NCBI RefSeq assembly: GCF_020382885.2
Contig: NC_058506.1
Location: forward strand, 14,486,318-14,550,317
DNA: 64,000 bases
Direction of reading: 5' to 3'
From: Scatophagus argus
Lineage: Eukaryota; Chordata; Actinopteri; Scatophagidae
Made by a program: the position numbers and the translations under genes. Below, piece after piece: positions 63,846 through 64,000 of the stretch. Every line of letters starts with the position of its first letter. The stretch's first letter is position 1. The notes below the pieces were generated by a model. The model had not been told where the DNA came from, did no database searches, and saw only the letters and a program-made list of their open reading frames with translations.

Positions 63846-64000
63846 CTGGTCAGCAGCAGAGACAAAAGAGAGAGAGTACACAGTTGAAGAACATTGTAAA
63901 CAGGTCAGCGAAAACAAGGTGCGCAATATTGTGATGATTTAGCATTATGTTGGCTGTCTCAAAGTAAAATAAAGGTGTTCTAAAAGCAACATGATAACCA

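Noticed and set aside
63846-63880. In-frame upstream extension reading LLSLLLTR that looks like beta-receptor SLLTR
   Set aside because: It coincides with the polypyrimidine tract and branch region of a strong acceptor and has no receptor-like sequence before it; treated as coincidence, though junction reads should settle it.

Overview
This is a gene-containing stretch of a teleost (most likely percomorph) chromosome. The genes are split into short exons with GT/AG junctions. The intergenic and intronic DNA is rich in (CA)n/(GT)n microsatellites. Several dispersed repeats are of kinds common in fish genomes: Tc1/mariner fragments, a short element with AAGGTCCAGTGTGTAG-type inverted termini, and a 'GGGCTGCAAC' repeat. 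I see no bacterial, viral or organellar gene system, and no wholly new system; the points worth a second look are regulatory and gene-structure details. LAYOUT: (1) 2253-5062, minus: the first four coding exons of an early B-cell factor gene (ebf1); the rest lies below coordinate 1. (2) 12160-18512, minus: a complete coding region for the ER-membrane RING ubiquitin ligase rnf145, with a non-coding first exon near 22.8-23.0 kb and a probable long 3'UTR reaching about 8.5 kb. (3) 24537-27928, plus: a complete ublcp1 (UBL-domain CTD phosphatase), head to head with rnf145. (4) 29986-32695, minus: a complete il12b (interleukin-12/23 p40), tail to tail with ublcp1, with a non-coding first exon and a TATA/NF-kB promoter at 33.6-33.76 kb. 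(5) 36986-45688, minus: a complete three-exon ubtd2. (6) 62798-63845, minus: the 3' exon of a beta-adrenergic receptor (adrb2-like), cut by the window end. About 17 kb between ubtd2 and the receptor (45.7-62.3 kb) holds repeats and no gene I can support. The order and orientation ebf1(-) rnf145(-) ublcp1(+) il12b(-) match the human 5q33 block, whereas ubtd2 and an adrb2-like gene follow in place of ADRA1B. The genes do not form one pathway: they are a conserved neighbourhood containing a lymphoid/neuronal transcription factor, a sterol-responsive E3 ligase, a nuclear proteasome phosphatase, a cytokine subunit, a ubiquitin-like-domain adaptor and a catecholamine GPCR. All exon borders were derived by hand from reading frame, splice consensus and remembered family sequence; coding lengths close exactly in frame for the four complete genes (rnf145 750 aa, ublcp1 318 aa, il12b 322 aa, ubtd2 266 aa).
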